This document shows, one piece after another, positions 52,113-63,512 of a DNA stretch of 64,000 nt. Made by a program: the position numbers and the translations under genes. Origin of the DNA: Glandiceps talaboti (taxonomy: Eukaryota; Hemichordata; Enteropneusta; Spengelidae). The DNA lies in assembly GCF_964340395.1 (NCBI RefSeq), contig NC_135561.1:8991232-9055231 (forward strand), written 5' to 3'. The stretch's first letter is position 1; every line of letters starts with the position of its first letter. Under the pieces are notes generated by a model. The model had not been told where the DNA came from. It was given only the letters and a program-made list of their open reading frames with translations, and made no database searches.

Positions 52113-52696
52113 TACTAATGCCCTTTTACCAAGGCAATAAGTGTATAATATCACTACTAATGCCGTTTTACCAAGGCAATAAGTGTATAATATCACTACT
52201 AATGCCCTTTTACCAAGGCAATAAGTGTATAATATCACTACTAATGCCGTTTTACCAAGGCAATAAGTGTATAATATCACTACTAATGCCCTTTTACCAA
52301 AGCAATAAGTGAATTATATCACTACTAATGCCCTTTTACCAAGGCAATAAGTGTATAATATCACTACTAATGCCCTTTTACCAAGGCAATAAGTGTATAA
52401 TATCACTACTAATGCCCTTTTACCAAGGCAATAAGTGTATAATATCACTACTAATGTCGTTTTACCAAGGCAATAAGTGTATAATATCACTACTAATGCC
52501 CTTTTACCAAGGCAATAAGTGTATAATATCACTACTAATGTCGTTTTACCTAGGCAATAAGTGTATAATATCACTACTAATGCCCCTTTTACCAAGGCAA
52601 TAAGTGTATTATGTCACTACTAATGCCCTTTTACCAAGGCAATAAGTGTATAATATCACTACTAATGCCCTTTTACCAAGGCAATAAGTGTATAAT
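52113..52696. repeat. Minisatellite, 42-bp unit, about 14 copies
   Basis: The unit contains ACTAATGCCCTTTTACC then AAGGCAATAAGTGTATAATA and TC. Because 42 is a multiple of 3, the array stays open as a 14-residue repeat on both strands. No start, splice or family evidence makes it a gene. Confidence 0.96.
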
Positions 52697-52881
52697 TTTA
52701 ATATCAGGTTTATGTGCAAATGAAGGTCTCTCGTTATTCAACATTTCACTCTGGGCAATGGAAGGTTTTATGATAGATGGGTAAATGTCAAATCTGCAGC
52801 ACCGCCTCCCTATTAAGCTTTCAGCCTCGGGAAAATAGTTGCACAATGCTGTGGAAATAATTGCTGTTGTAATGCACGTTT

Positions 52882-53044
52882 ACTAATGCCCTTTTACCAA
52901 GGCAATAAGTGTATAATATCACTACTAATGCCCTTTTACCAAGGCAATAAGTGTATTATATCACTACTAATGCCCTTTTACCAAGGCAATAAGTGTATAA
53001 TATCACTACTAATGCCCTTTTACCAAGGCAATAAGTGTATAATT
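52882..53044. repeat. Minisatellite, 42-bp unit, about 4 copies
   Basis: The same unit as 52113-52696, in the second half of the duplicated segment. Confidence 0.96.
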
Positions 53045-53100
53045 TTAATATCAGGTTTATGTGCAAATGAAGATCTCTCGTTATTCAATATTTCACTCTG

Positions 53101-55131
53101 ATAGTTCAACATTCTTGTGTAGTATCAATTTTGACGAGTCAATTAAACCGATTTGTAACTTGGTCTTGAGAGACATTGTGATAACAACATAAGGCTGGTA
53201 CGATAAATGCATTCCATTTCTTCTTGAAAAGGCTTGTTGCCATGGAAATATATACAAGTATAATGGCTTAAGCTTATAGTTGGTATTCTGTTCATTAATG
53301 ACAATGTATCGTACCGAAACGATTCGACATCGCACCCACCCACTCAATCTATATAGATTAAAGGTTGACTTTCACTATATTGTAAAAGCTCTAGGAGATA
53401 ATCGGTTTGTGATTGACTTGTTCAGCTTGAAGCTAGATACGGATCATCTCATTTCTTTCTCTGGTTCTCATGACGCGACCGATCCAATATTTCTCAAAAA
53501 AAAACATTTAGATCATGTTTTTTTTATGGTTGAATCGGAAACAATACAACGTCAATAATGGTATGAAGGCGGTGGCAAAAAAGTGCGTATTTAAATATAG
53601 ACGAAAATGTTGTTTATCACGAATACGCAATCGGATTGGTTGCTTAGTAATACATGTTTCGACACCTACACTACTATTCATTTCTGACTATTAACCACAC
53701 TCATGATTGAGCAATGCCAGGTTTGAAAAACTGATGCCCTTCGCGATTTGCCGAGGAATCACAGTATAAAAGGGAACCTGTAGGACAAAGGTTGTTCTGT
53801 GAAGGATTGATTTCTATATGTTTTTAGGGGAAGCACAGATTGTGTGCTCCTTAAGAAGTTGGCATGGTTTAAGTGGCTGTATCTTTATAGGTACGTGCCA
53901 GGGGTAATGATTGTAGTGTGTCAAAATACATGAAAATACTGTAACATATACAAAAAAAATAAATCTCAAATAAGAATTTACTGATAATATAAGATGCGGA
54001 AAGTAATCCTTTAGATATGTTAATTAACCACGTGATGTTTACGATATCTTCGATTTCAGATTTCCGAGTGGCTTCTTATTCTTTTCTGAGAGTTTCGTCA
54101 CGGTCGTGATACATTAGCTTTTATTATCTATCTAAGTAATTTCCCGCACCGAATCGTGACTACGTGTATAAAATACGCCATTATTTATAAGTCTTTCGTT
54201 TCACGATAACAACTGGAAGAAATCTCTATTGTCACACTGTTCACACTGTGTCGTAGATTCACAACGGGTGGCGTGAAAACACCCCCCGAGAAAGATACGT
54301 TAACACACATTTTCAATATGTTGATAATTCCCCGTGTCTTATATTCAATATAGAATATGTAAAGTCTATTGAAGTATCAATTGTAACAGTACTAGCTATT
54401 GTAGGTATAAACTTTATATTATGTACGTATCTAAAATCAGAACCACCAGTTAATAAAGACTCAGATAGAATTACACGTGTAAAAACGTGTAATTAATAGA
54501 AAGTGCTGCTAGGAGTGTGATGAATATAGGCCTTTATAAAATCGCCGACATTTCGAACATATATTGTTTATCAGGTAATCATTTCCCTGTGTAGTCACAT
54601 CACTGCTCACGACAGAGCCCGGCGTGGATTCCTGGTTTAATACATTCACATTCGTATTAAATGTATCACTGCGTGAAATGTCTCAAATTTGCAATCGTCT
54701 GAGTTACGTCAGCGAAATGTTGGGTAAAGACACAACGGGTGTCAGTAGAGCGAAGCAGATCTTTACATAATTCATATTTTAGAAAAGTCAACTCAAAGGA
54801 GGCTTTCTCTGAGTTGTTAACTGGTATCACTTAAAGGGGAACAAAGGTGAGGTTGATGTTGTGCTAATGATACTGAGATGCATTACAATAAGAACTGTAA
54901 CATTTTAATTAAAGTGGCACAAACTGAGTTTGTTGAACCCTTTACACACGTCAATATGAAACTTCAATAAAATTATTCCAGTATAATAATGTTAATGTCA
55001 AAGCAGGCCTCCTAGGAAATTATGATTCTCTTCTGGCATTGTTGGAACAGTTGATTGCATAAAATGTTAAGGGGTTCCTCGACATTTCGTATACGCATAA
55101 CAAATTACGTAATCGGCTCTTTTATAAGCTG
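53101..55131. other. No gene recognised
   Basis: AT-rich with small frames, the longest at 53280-53558 on the plus strand, lacking any family resemblance. A short hairpin-forming AATTACACGTG/CACGTGTAATT-like motif lies near 54470-54495. Confidence 0.45.
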
Positions 55132-57120
55132 CAGGGTCGTAGCCTGACCAAATTGCCGGGGGGCAGAGCTTTGTGTTGGTGCAATCATGCATTTAAAATT
55201 TAGAAAAATGTCTATTTTACATACATTTGCATACAATTTACATAATATCTATTTTAGCATACGCAATTAAATATCATATGTAAGACCAACGGGCAACCTA
55301 ACACATCATGTTGGGTAGGTAGGTAGAATTTCATTTTTTCACAATGCTTGACAAGGATAAAACAAACCATATATAATGATAGCAAAAAATTTCAGGTCGA
55401 GTATAGATAGAACTTATTCAGTCATCTTGATCATGTTGATACTATCTCTTGCAATTTGTCTGCATAGCTACAGTTAGGAAATGTACTCGATTTACGGTTA
55501 AAGAAATGTTGTAGCTCCTCTCACCCTCTCTTCTAAAAAAAATTTTAAGCCCGTCAAATGAAACTCAAGCATTAATTTAGCCACCCCTTCTGTCACCTAC
55601 ACTAAAGTGGAGATATAAAATTATGTGGTACAATATGATGCATTACAGTTATAGCCAAGTACAATAATACTCCGAACGAGATTACTTTCCAAAGGATGTG
55701 GATTTTACATGCATCAGGAGGTGTCTCTAATTAGCTCTAACTAACCTATACAGGGAGGTACTTAGCCAGACACCATCCATCTTGTTTTGGGAGAAAGACA
55801 ATTATCACCTTGATTGCTACTGATTGGAGAGACAACTCCAAAGGTGAAAAAATGAAAAAATAAGACAGTGTAGGAGGCCATTTAGAGGCATAAAATATCA
55901 AACCATAGACATGATTTAAAGTCTTTCAATCCTTGACAAAGCTGAAAGATATTTTGCGGATGTGCACTTGGTAAATGACTTCTCCTGAAGTTTAATTTGG
56001 TTTCAAAAAAATCCCGAATAAAGAGCAAAACATTTCAAGACTTTCAGACTTTGATGGCCCTATGACTGTTCAGCCCACTCCCATGGTCGTAAACGTTTGC
56101 TCAAATCTTTTTAGTGCACATTGGATATGCAACATCTTAATTTAATCTCAATTCATGCTTGTATGCATCAGCAGAGCCAAGTAAACCACTGTATAATATA
56201 TTATATAATTTGGAATAGACTCAAGTGTATATCTTTACATGTACTATTCAGAAAATATAAAGAAATATCCTTAATTTTGAAACAAATGCGAAACCCGCAT
56301 GAGGATATATTGCCCATCACCAAAATAAATATATGGGTAGGTTGAACAGCTTTTTCATTTTTCCTGGCCTAATGTCACATCTTTCAAAGTAGTTGCAAAA
56401 AGGATATCACATTCAAAGTAAAAAAACAAAAAAAAACTTTTATATAAAATAAAAAAAATGGATAGTGCTTTCTCAAATAAGTAACACAGCAAAATAATCA
56501 TTTTCTTTACCCTACTCCCAACACTTTTATGGCCCTCCTTTATGTTGGAACCCAAGGTGAACTCAGTGAATTCTCCTTGTCATTATCATTATAATGGAAA
56601 TAATTGAAGATTGGATTTTGATGTCGAAGGTACAGCTCTGTTTACAAATTCAGGGCCATTCTTCAACCATAGCAAAATGAATTGCGTAATAACGCTAGTG
56701 TCAATGCAATGAAATAATTATATCAAACAACATTTTAACCAAAGACAACGCCGAACACAATTATTGAAAGTGGATCTTTAAAGAGTGGATCTTAAATTGC
56801 GTACCTAGTTTAATAGTTTTTCAGGGCCACCAAATATTCTAAAAAGAGGTCTGGCGTTTTATCAGTAAATGTTTTAATATAATGAACAAGATGTAAATGA
56901 GGTCGAGTGCATCTTCAGAGTCACTGCATGCAACAGGCGACCTCACGACTTTTTCCGTCTTTTTTTTTTTGGAGTTTCACTCTCTGACATTATTGCGACT
57001 TGCTATCTTCAAATGAAGGAGACTTTCAAGACTACTGTTACTCGCGGAAAATGCACAGTGCATGTGAACTTTTTTTGTACTTTCCCGCACAAAGAATTTT
57101 TAAAAGTTACAATTTTTAAC
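55132..57120. mobile_element. hAT-like transposon, copy C (inverted, truncated)
   Basis: The opposite orientation to copies A and B. It opens with CAGGGTCGTAGCCTGACCAA and stays collinear with copy A until about 57120, then stops short of the other terminus (about 250 bp missing). Confidence 0.75.
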
Positions 57121-57800
57121 TTGACAGAAATATTTTCTGATTAAAAGGTGACAATTTTTCATTAAATTCTTTTTTTGAATTCTCAACTCACCTTGCTAAT
57201 TTACATACAAGTCTGAGCTCAGGGACTAAACTCGTCATCGCAAACCACCGCCTCTTTTCAAGCACTGTCCAAAACTCGCCGTCAATAGGCTCATTATTTC
57301 GCAGTGTCGTTGAAGAAATAACAGTTCTAGTTTGCGAGAATGACTAAACTTGACAAGTTAATTGCTTATTTTTGTTGAAATACGAGAAGCAGAAATGTCG
57401 ACGGCCATGAAACTCTCTAAACATAGCATCGTTTTCAATTAATATGCAACTTTTAGTTCATCTTTTTGAATTCTAAACTTGAAGGATTTCACCGCATCCT
57501 TTGAGAATGATTATTATTTCTAAAAATAAGGAACATTGAATGCGTATATCCTTGTGGAGCTGTTAATTCAATTGTCCAATTGTAATTTTATTTTATTTTT
57601 TTTGATAGCTAGCTATTTTATCTTGTTTCCGGCAATCAAATGATATATTGGTTCAAAAGAAGAAAGAGATGCGTTTAAAACATATTACTTTTATGGTTGG
57701 ACATATTCTTTAATTTAGTGAGTTAGTGAGATGATGATGTACAAGGTACAAAAAATACGTAGTTCTTAAAACTATGACATACATTGATTAAGGCCATGAT
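57121..57800. other. Mostly unassigned; one weak exon-like frame
   Basis: The minus-strand frame 57192-57343 reads NNEPIDGEFWTVLEKRRW and SLVPELRLVCKLA, and ends exactly at a GTGAGT. No matching exon is seen nearby, so it is not called as a gene. It may belong to a transposon. Confidence 0.3.
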
Positions 57801-57808
57801 GGTGTGTG

Positions 57809-57907
<99 letters not shown>

Positions 57908-58015
57908 GACAGACAGAGAGAGCGAGCGAGAGAGAGAGAGAGAGGAGGGAGGGAGGGAGGGAGAGAGAGAGGAGGGAGAGAGGGAGGGGGGAGAGTGTGT
58001 CTGTCTGTCTGTCTG
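57800..58015. repeat. Compound microsatellite (TG)n, (GA)n, (CAGA)n, (GGGA)n
   Basis: A TG tract followed by a long purine run (GA, CAGA, GGGA), ending in GTCT units. The purine run could form triplex (H-DNA) structure. Confidence 0.96.
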
Positions 58016-60107
58016 CTATGGCCATACAATTTAAATTCTGTGTTTTACTTGGTTAAAAACTGTTGTTTGAAAATAGTAAATGTATGTGTACATGTTAGGG
58101 ATACTTTCGTGTCATAATCACTGTGAATGGCTTAGAGAAGAAATCTCTGAATCATGTTTTATCAAAGTTCCCAAATTTCAGCAATAAACGATAATTTTCT
58201 GTCAGATATGCACTCGTGGGTTCGTAATCATACAATCAATGACTTTTGGCAACTTTTTATATTATTGCCATGGAGGGCGTCAATATTTTTTAATCATTTC
58301 GCAAGATGGAAGCAATATAGTGTCGGTTGAGTCATGAGAAACAGCATTAAGTACGTATTTCATGGATTACAGGGGATAGTAAAGAAGTGATTACAAAATA
58401 CAATGGACATCAAATCACGATTTTTACAATATTTATTTCCAAGTTTTACAGATTATGAAAAGATGAAAAGAAGCAATCGAGAGTTCTATTAACCCAGCCT
58501 TATTACAAGAGGAAAGAACAAACTAATATATAACACAGTGAGAGTGAGTATGTTTCTGAAAAACAACCACTTTGTACTGTATATTTGCATATAACATGGG
58601 GAGGAAAAGGGGGCGATAATTATGACTGTGGCAAGCCAACTTTCAACTTACTAGGATAGATACAATCTAAAGATATTAGTCTAAAATGTTTATATACACT
58701 ATCTATTACCACTGACGTAATTATATTCAGTACAGCTGTGTTGTTGATAGCTAGTTTTTTTCTCAAGTGATGCTACATTCAACCTCATTTCTAACTTTCA
58801 GCATTTCACTCTCTTGATTTTTAGGCGATTAAAATCCGTGCAATCAAGGCAACACTATCACCCCACTTGTGTAATCTACCACATTGAACAAATAACTTTA
58901 GTCTGTGTCTATCATAGTCAGCTGAAAGTTAGCTTTGCACAGTAAATGTTAAGATTTAATATTCATTGTCCCTAAATAATAACAGGTTATAAACAAACCC
59001 ATAAAAAATCCTCAGAAAATCTATACAAGTATTTCCATTATAAAATACCCATCTACAAAAATAGATATAAACAAGTTTTTGAATAAATATTCCAATTCAA
59101 TCTATTATCCAAGAAATTAACCCTGATTTTATGTAAAACACCCCCTTTTTTATGTACAGTGGACTAATGAACATAGGAAATCATTCAGCTGTACTATTTT
59201 CAATATTTAAAAAGTGATGAATTACAAGTAAAAGTACATGTTCAATAATTTATGAAGTATTTGGGTTTGATGTGTATACTATGTGTATACTATGTAGTGG
59301 TTGGGCAGAAGATCTTCACAAGCAGGCACTTTTTAAAGGGGTGCACCACTCCATGAAATAAAGGTATTTTCACAAACCTGGGATTCAGGAGAGTCATTTC
59401 ATGATTTTACATCACCAACGTTATGCATGATTTCAGAGAAATGCCAATTTGAATTTCAGTCTCATTTGGGGGATTTTTGCTATGAGATACATTGCCTCAT
59501 GGGAGTTAGCAGAAATGCATATACAGTAGGTGAACAATGAATATTCATGGCATTTACACAAGATAATATGCACTTAGAGAATGCCCCAATATCATTTACT
59601 TTTCACAATTTATGTGTAATATTTGCATCATGTAAACATTAAAATACTCCAAAACTCATATTAGACATTATTCCCCAATACTTTTCTTCCTTCAGCCAAG
59701 GAAAATACGAGTGACCTAAGGAGCCTTGTCACTACGAGATGCTAGACAAGTAGTGATAAAACCCTTACTTCACGAGTATTTTCCAGCTGAATGAAGAAAA
59801 ATATTGGAGAATAACATAATTATACTAGTGCCAGTAATATCAAAGAAAAACCGGTGAAAGTACATTTTTTGTAATGATAATTATGAACGTTACTTCGAAC
59901 ACAGCAGAACTAGTGACGTTGACACGAGTGGTCATGACGTAGAACAACCAGGGTATAAATTCTATATTTTTTTGTTCAACTCGGCTTGTGTATGGTATAA
60001 TCATTCCTACTGACTGTGTTACCCGTTTAATACAACTGATCAGCAAAGAAAAACAAAAGGAGCAACAACAAAAATTGATATAAAGAAACACATTCCTTTA
60101 TATCTTG
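58016..60107. other. Intergenic, no gene recognised
   Basis: It holds a partial MITE copy near 59332-59580 and otherwise nothing identifiable. Confidence 0.45.
59332..59580. mobile_element. AGGGG-ended MITE, partial copy
   Basis: It shares TTAAAGGGG, then CCACTCC, GAGAGTCATTT and CAATGAATATTCATG with the fuller copy at 63170-63512. The right terminus is not found. Confidence 0.55.
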
Positions 60108-60175
60108 TAGTTTCTAGTTTACAGTTTCTAGTTTACAGTTTCTAATGTACAGTTTCTAGTTTACATTTTCTAGAA
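60108..60175. repeat. Short tandem repeat, about 15-bp unit
   Basis: Five units of AGTTTCTAGTTTAC-like sequence. Confidence 0.9.
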
Positions 60176-60470
60176 TACATAAAAAAAGACCAACAGTATT
60201 GATGATATGAGGTTACTTGGTCCAATTTGCATTATACAAGTTTAATTGTTTTCACCTGCACTGTCTAAACTCAACATAAATATAACAGCCATTATAGTAA
60301 ATCAACAAGGAGTGGGACTTTACCGCTAAAACTTATATTCGAAATATTCTTGTCTTCCTAAAACTTTTTGGCACAACTAAATTTCTTTTAGAATGAAATG
60401 ATAATATTTTTTTAATGTTAAACAGTGGCTTTATGATATCAAGATCATTTGAGTCCTTTACAAGGTTCCT

Positions 60471-61412
60471 CCTGATTGGCTGTGAAGCCTTCAGAAAGTT
60501 CCTACTCATTCGCTGATGTGAAGCCTTTGAAGGTTCCTATTAATTGAGTGGTGTGAAGCCTTTGAACGTTCCTATTGATTGGCTGATGCACAGGTGTGAA
60601 GACCTCAGAGGTTCCTACTGATTGGCTGATGTGAAGCCTTTGAACATTCATACCGATTGGCTGATGTGAAGCCTTTGAACATTCCTACTGATTGGCTGAT
60701 GTGAAGCCTTTGAACATTTATACCGATTGGCTGATGTGAAGCCTTTGGACATTCATACTGATTGGCTGATGTGAAGCCTTTGAACATTCCTACCGATTGG
60801 CTGATGTGAAGCCTTTGAACATTCCTACCGATTGGCTGATGTGAAGCCTTTGAACATTCCTACCGATTGGCTGATGTGAAGCCTTTGAACATTCATACCG
60901 ATTGGCTGATGTGAAGCCTTTGAACATTCCTACCGATTGGCTGATGTGAAGCCTTTGAACATTCCTACCGATTGGCTGATGTGAAGCCTTTGAACATTCA
61001 TACCGATTGGCTGATGTGAAGCCTTTGAACATTCCTACCGATTGGCTGATGTGAAGCCTTTGAACATTTCTACCGATTGGCTGTTGTGAAGCCTTTGAAC
61101 ATTCATACCGATTGGCTGATGTGAAGCCTTTGAACATTCATACCGATTGGCTGATGTGAAGCCTTTGAACATTCCTACCGATTGGCTAATGTGAAGCCTT
61201 TGAACATTCCTACTGATTGGCTGATGTGAAGCCTTTGAACATTCATACCGATTGGCTGATGTGAAGCCTTTGAACATTCCTACCGATTGGCTGATGTGAA
61301 GCCTTTGAACATTCATACCGATTGGCTGATGTGAAGCTTTTGAACATTCCTACTGATTGGCTGATGTGAAGCCTTTGAATATTCCTACTGATTGGCTGAT
61401 GTGAAGCCTTTG
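60471..61412. repeat. Minisatellite, 35-bp unit, about 27 copies
   Basis: The unit contains GATTGGCTGATGTGAAGCCT then TTGAACATTCCTACC. Three units make 105 bp, so the minus strand stays open as a 35-residue repeat. Each unit carries ATTGG, the reverse of a CCAAT box. It lies about 500 bp beyond the ABHD13 stop codon. Confidence 0.96.
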
Positions 61413-61535
61413 GTAAGTTCTTCCTGAACTACACATATTATTCTAATAATTGACAATACATACAGAACCTTTCAAAGGCTTCACAATATACCATCAATTT
61501 TGAAGATCAGTACACTATGTAATTTTCATACATAA

Positions 61536-61852
61536 TCTCATAAGTTGCTGTTTCTACTATCACTGAGCCATCCACCATGTGTGCAGTATCCATTCTTGGT
61601 TATCAAGAGAGGCGGGTGAGAGCGAGGATAGGTGGGGTGGGGGTGTGGGGGTGTGGGGGTGTGGGGTCTAAACCATTTCATAAGTTGTTGTTTCCATCAT
61701 CACTCACCCCTCTGTGTTGTATCCATTCTTTGTCATCATGAAAGAAGGGTGAGAGAGAGGAAGGGTGAGAGCTAAACCATTTCATAAGTTGTTCTTTCCA
61801 ATATCACTCAACCCTCTGTTGTATATATGTAGTATTCATTCTTGTTATCATG
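61536..61852 (-). repeat. Three degenerate tandem copies of the ABHD13 terminal exon
   Basis: Segments at about 61536-61610, 61668-61740 and 61774-61852 resemble the true last exon (61910-61999). All share the part encoding ETxTYExV and its stop, plus the GGATACAAC-like block. They are spaced about 106-135 bp apart and separated on the minus strand by C/T-rich tracts. Substitutions and frame changes break the original reading frame. Whether any is spliced as an alternative end is open. Confidence 0.75.
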
Positions 61853-61909
61853 GGAGGATTTGGGGGGTGAGAGTGAAGGATGGAGGGTGTTTGATGAGAT
61901 GGGATGGTA

Positions 61910-61999
61910 CTAAACTGTTTCGTAAGTTGCTGTTTCAACTATGACTGACCCCTCTGTTGGGCGTGTTGTATCCATTCTTGGTCCCTGAGTTTTGGTAAC
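61910..61999 (-). CDS. ABHD13: ABHD13 terminal exon
   Basis: 30 codons including TAG, after acceptor TTCTCCAG. It starts VTKTQGPRMDTTRPTEGSVI and ends in a hydrophilic tail. Degenerate copies of this exon follow downstream. Confidence 0.75.
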   Translation of the reverse strand, partial: VTKTQGPRMDTTRPTEGSVIVETATYETV

Positions 62000-62208
62000 C
62001 TGGAGAAGACAGAAGAGACAATACTTTAATGTTTTGACTACATGTATGTGGTCAAAGTAATATACACTATAAAGTATGTCTCCTTTGTATATGTAAGTAA
62101 AGTGTGATAATCTTGTACAGTTAGAAATACCTTTACATCATATGGTGAAATATGTTCACTATCACTCTCACACACACACAAACACACACACACACAAACA
62201 CACACACA

Positions 62209-62250
<42 letters not shown>

Positions 62251-63023
62251 CCCCCTACCTTGTATATGTCTCCTGTCATCAGTAACTTACCTCGTTAACA
62301 AAGAGACATATGGTCTCAAAGTATCCATCACTCTGCCATGTTTCATTATGTGTTCCATTTTCAAATTTCACAAGTCGTTTACCTATTGCTCCTGAGGCCT
62401 ACAGTTATTAAAAGAGAAATAAATACTACTTACACTCCAAACCAAAAACATTGTTGAATATGCAAATGAGTGTGCAAGTGTTCTCTACTCACAAATCACA
62501 TGAACGCAGTTATATTTTTTATGAAATTAGTTTTGGATAAATGTATGTCATCATACAGAACCACATCACATGTGAATGCCAGTGTGGGTACTCAGGATAC
62601 GTGTGCACTCGTGTTTGTGGTGTGTTCTGCTTCACTTTCCTAATCACCTTCCTCACTGAAGTACGACTGCAGATAAAACTGCAAGCACCCATGCATATAA
62701 CCTCCATTGTCATGTGGTTCATTGTGATGTGTAGTGGTCAAAAAATAAAGAGGTGTCTGGAATAATTTGCAGAAATGACAGAATTAGCAATGCAGAAATG
62801 ACACAAACTATCCTAATGCAGAACATTACATTGTGTTCAGGTTATCAGAAAAGAAAGAAGATTGCATAGTTTGCCACTGGGGGCGCTAGCATATATTGTT
62901 ATGGGAGTACACACATACCTGAAATAACGCTTGCATCATTCTTGGTGGTATAAGTTCATCTTGCATCCCTGACAAAAATAATGTTGGTGCTTTCACACGT
63001 GGAATCTTTTTCATACTTAAATA
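61910..63023 (-). CDS. ABHD13: ABHD13 (alpha/beta hydrolase, BEM46-like), last three coding exons
   Basis: Three minus-strand exons (62919-63023, 62291-62398, 61910-61999), all phase 0 with GT-AG introns, encode the C-terminal 100 residues. The first reads KIPRVKAPTLFLSGMQDELI then PPRMM and contains the catalytic Asp, as in the vertebrate GLSDQLIPP segment. The second has KRLVKFENGTHNETWQ with the catalytic His, matching the family's DGTHNDTWQ. The last is a short polar tail ending ETATYETV. ABHD13 is a predicted single-pass membrane serine hydrolase. Its anchor and nucleophile serine lie right of the window. Residue agreement with vertebrate ABHD13 is strong around both catalytic sites, and the tail is divergent. 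Confidence 0.9.
62168..62248. repeat. (CA)n microsatellite
   Basis: A CA run with AA interruptions in the last ABHD13 intron. Confidence 0.96.
62291..62398 (-). CDS. ABHD13: ABHD13 exon with catalytic His
   Basis: 36 codons between CTGTAG and GTAAGT. NGTHNETW holds the catalytic His and the neighbouring conserved residues. Confidence 0.9.
62919..63023 (-). CDS. ABHD13: ABHD13 antepenultimate-side exon with catalytic Asp
   Basis: 35 codons from acceptor TACTTCAG to donor GTATGT. SGMQDELIPP holds the acid of the catalytic triad. Confidence 0.88.
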
Positions 63024-63169
63024 CTGAAGTATAAAAACAAAATAATGCTGTCATTTGAGGGAACTTTCTGGAGGGTCATTATCAGAGTTATGTTTCACCT
63101 TTGTCCTTGAGTTTGATTTGTCTTAAATACTTTACAATAGTATGAAGCTACTGATAGTTATCCATTTCA

Positions 63170-63512
63170 TTAAAGGGGTTTGCCACTCCAGGAAATAACG
63201 ACATTTTCATAAACTATGGGTTTATAGAGAGTCATTTTATGACGTTACATCATTTACAATTACTTGCGATTTCAGAGGACATCAAGTTGATCTTATGCGT
63301 TTATACTAGGTATCCTTGTTGTGGGCCTTTGAATCATGTGTGAAATACTACATTCATGGTTGAACAATGAATATTCATGAGATGTTTTACACTGAAGGGA
63401 ATAGGCACTTAGGAGTCATGAATATTCATTGTTCAACCATGAATATATTATAAAATTTGTTTATAAAGTTTATGGAGATGTTTCTGTTTCTTGGTGTGGC
63501 ATTCCCCTTTAA
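63170..63512. mobile_element. AGGGG-ended MITE, complete copy in ABHD13 intron
   Basis: The left end is TTAAAGGGGTTTGCCACTCC. The right end, reverse-complemented, is TTAAAGGGGAATGCCACACC. TTAA at both edges could be a TTAA target duplication, as for piggyBac-type elements. The interior has inverted CATGAATATTCATTGTTCAA blocks. It is non-coding. Confidence 0.7.

Larger units (their letters stand above)
51993..53100. repeat. Duplicated segment, each half with a minisatellite
   Basis: Two head-to-tail copies (51993-52748 and 52749-53100) begin CTCTGGGCAATGGAAGGTTT, pass through GTTGCACAATGCTGTGGAAA and a 42-bp array, and end AATATCAGGTTTATGTGCAA. They differ mainly in array length. Confidence 0.88.

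Noticed and set aside
52059-52603. Open frames across the 42-bp arrays as genes
   Set aside because: The unit is a multiple of three, so both strands stay open by arithmetic. No other coding evidence was found.
60605-61316. Minus-strand 35-residue repeat protein
   Set aside because: The 35-bp unit cycles through all three frames every 105 bp. It is a minisatellite with no signal, splice or homology support.
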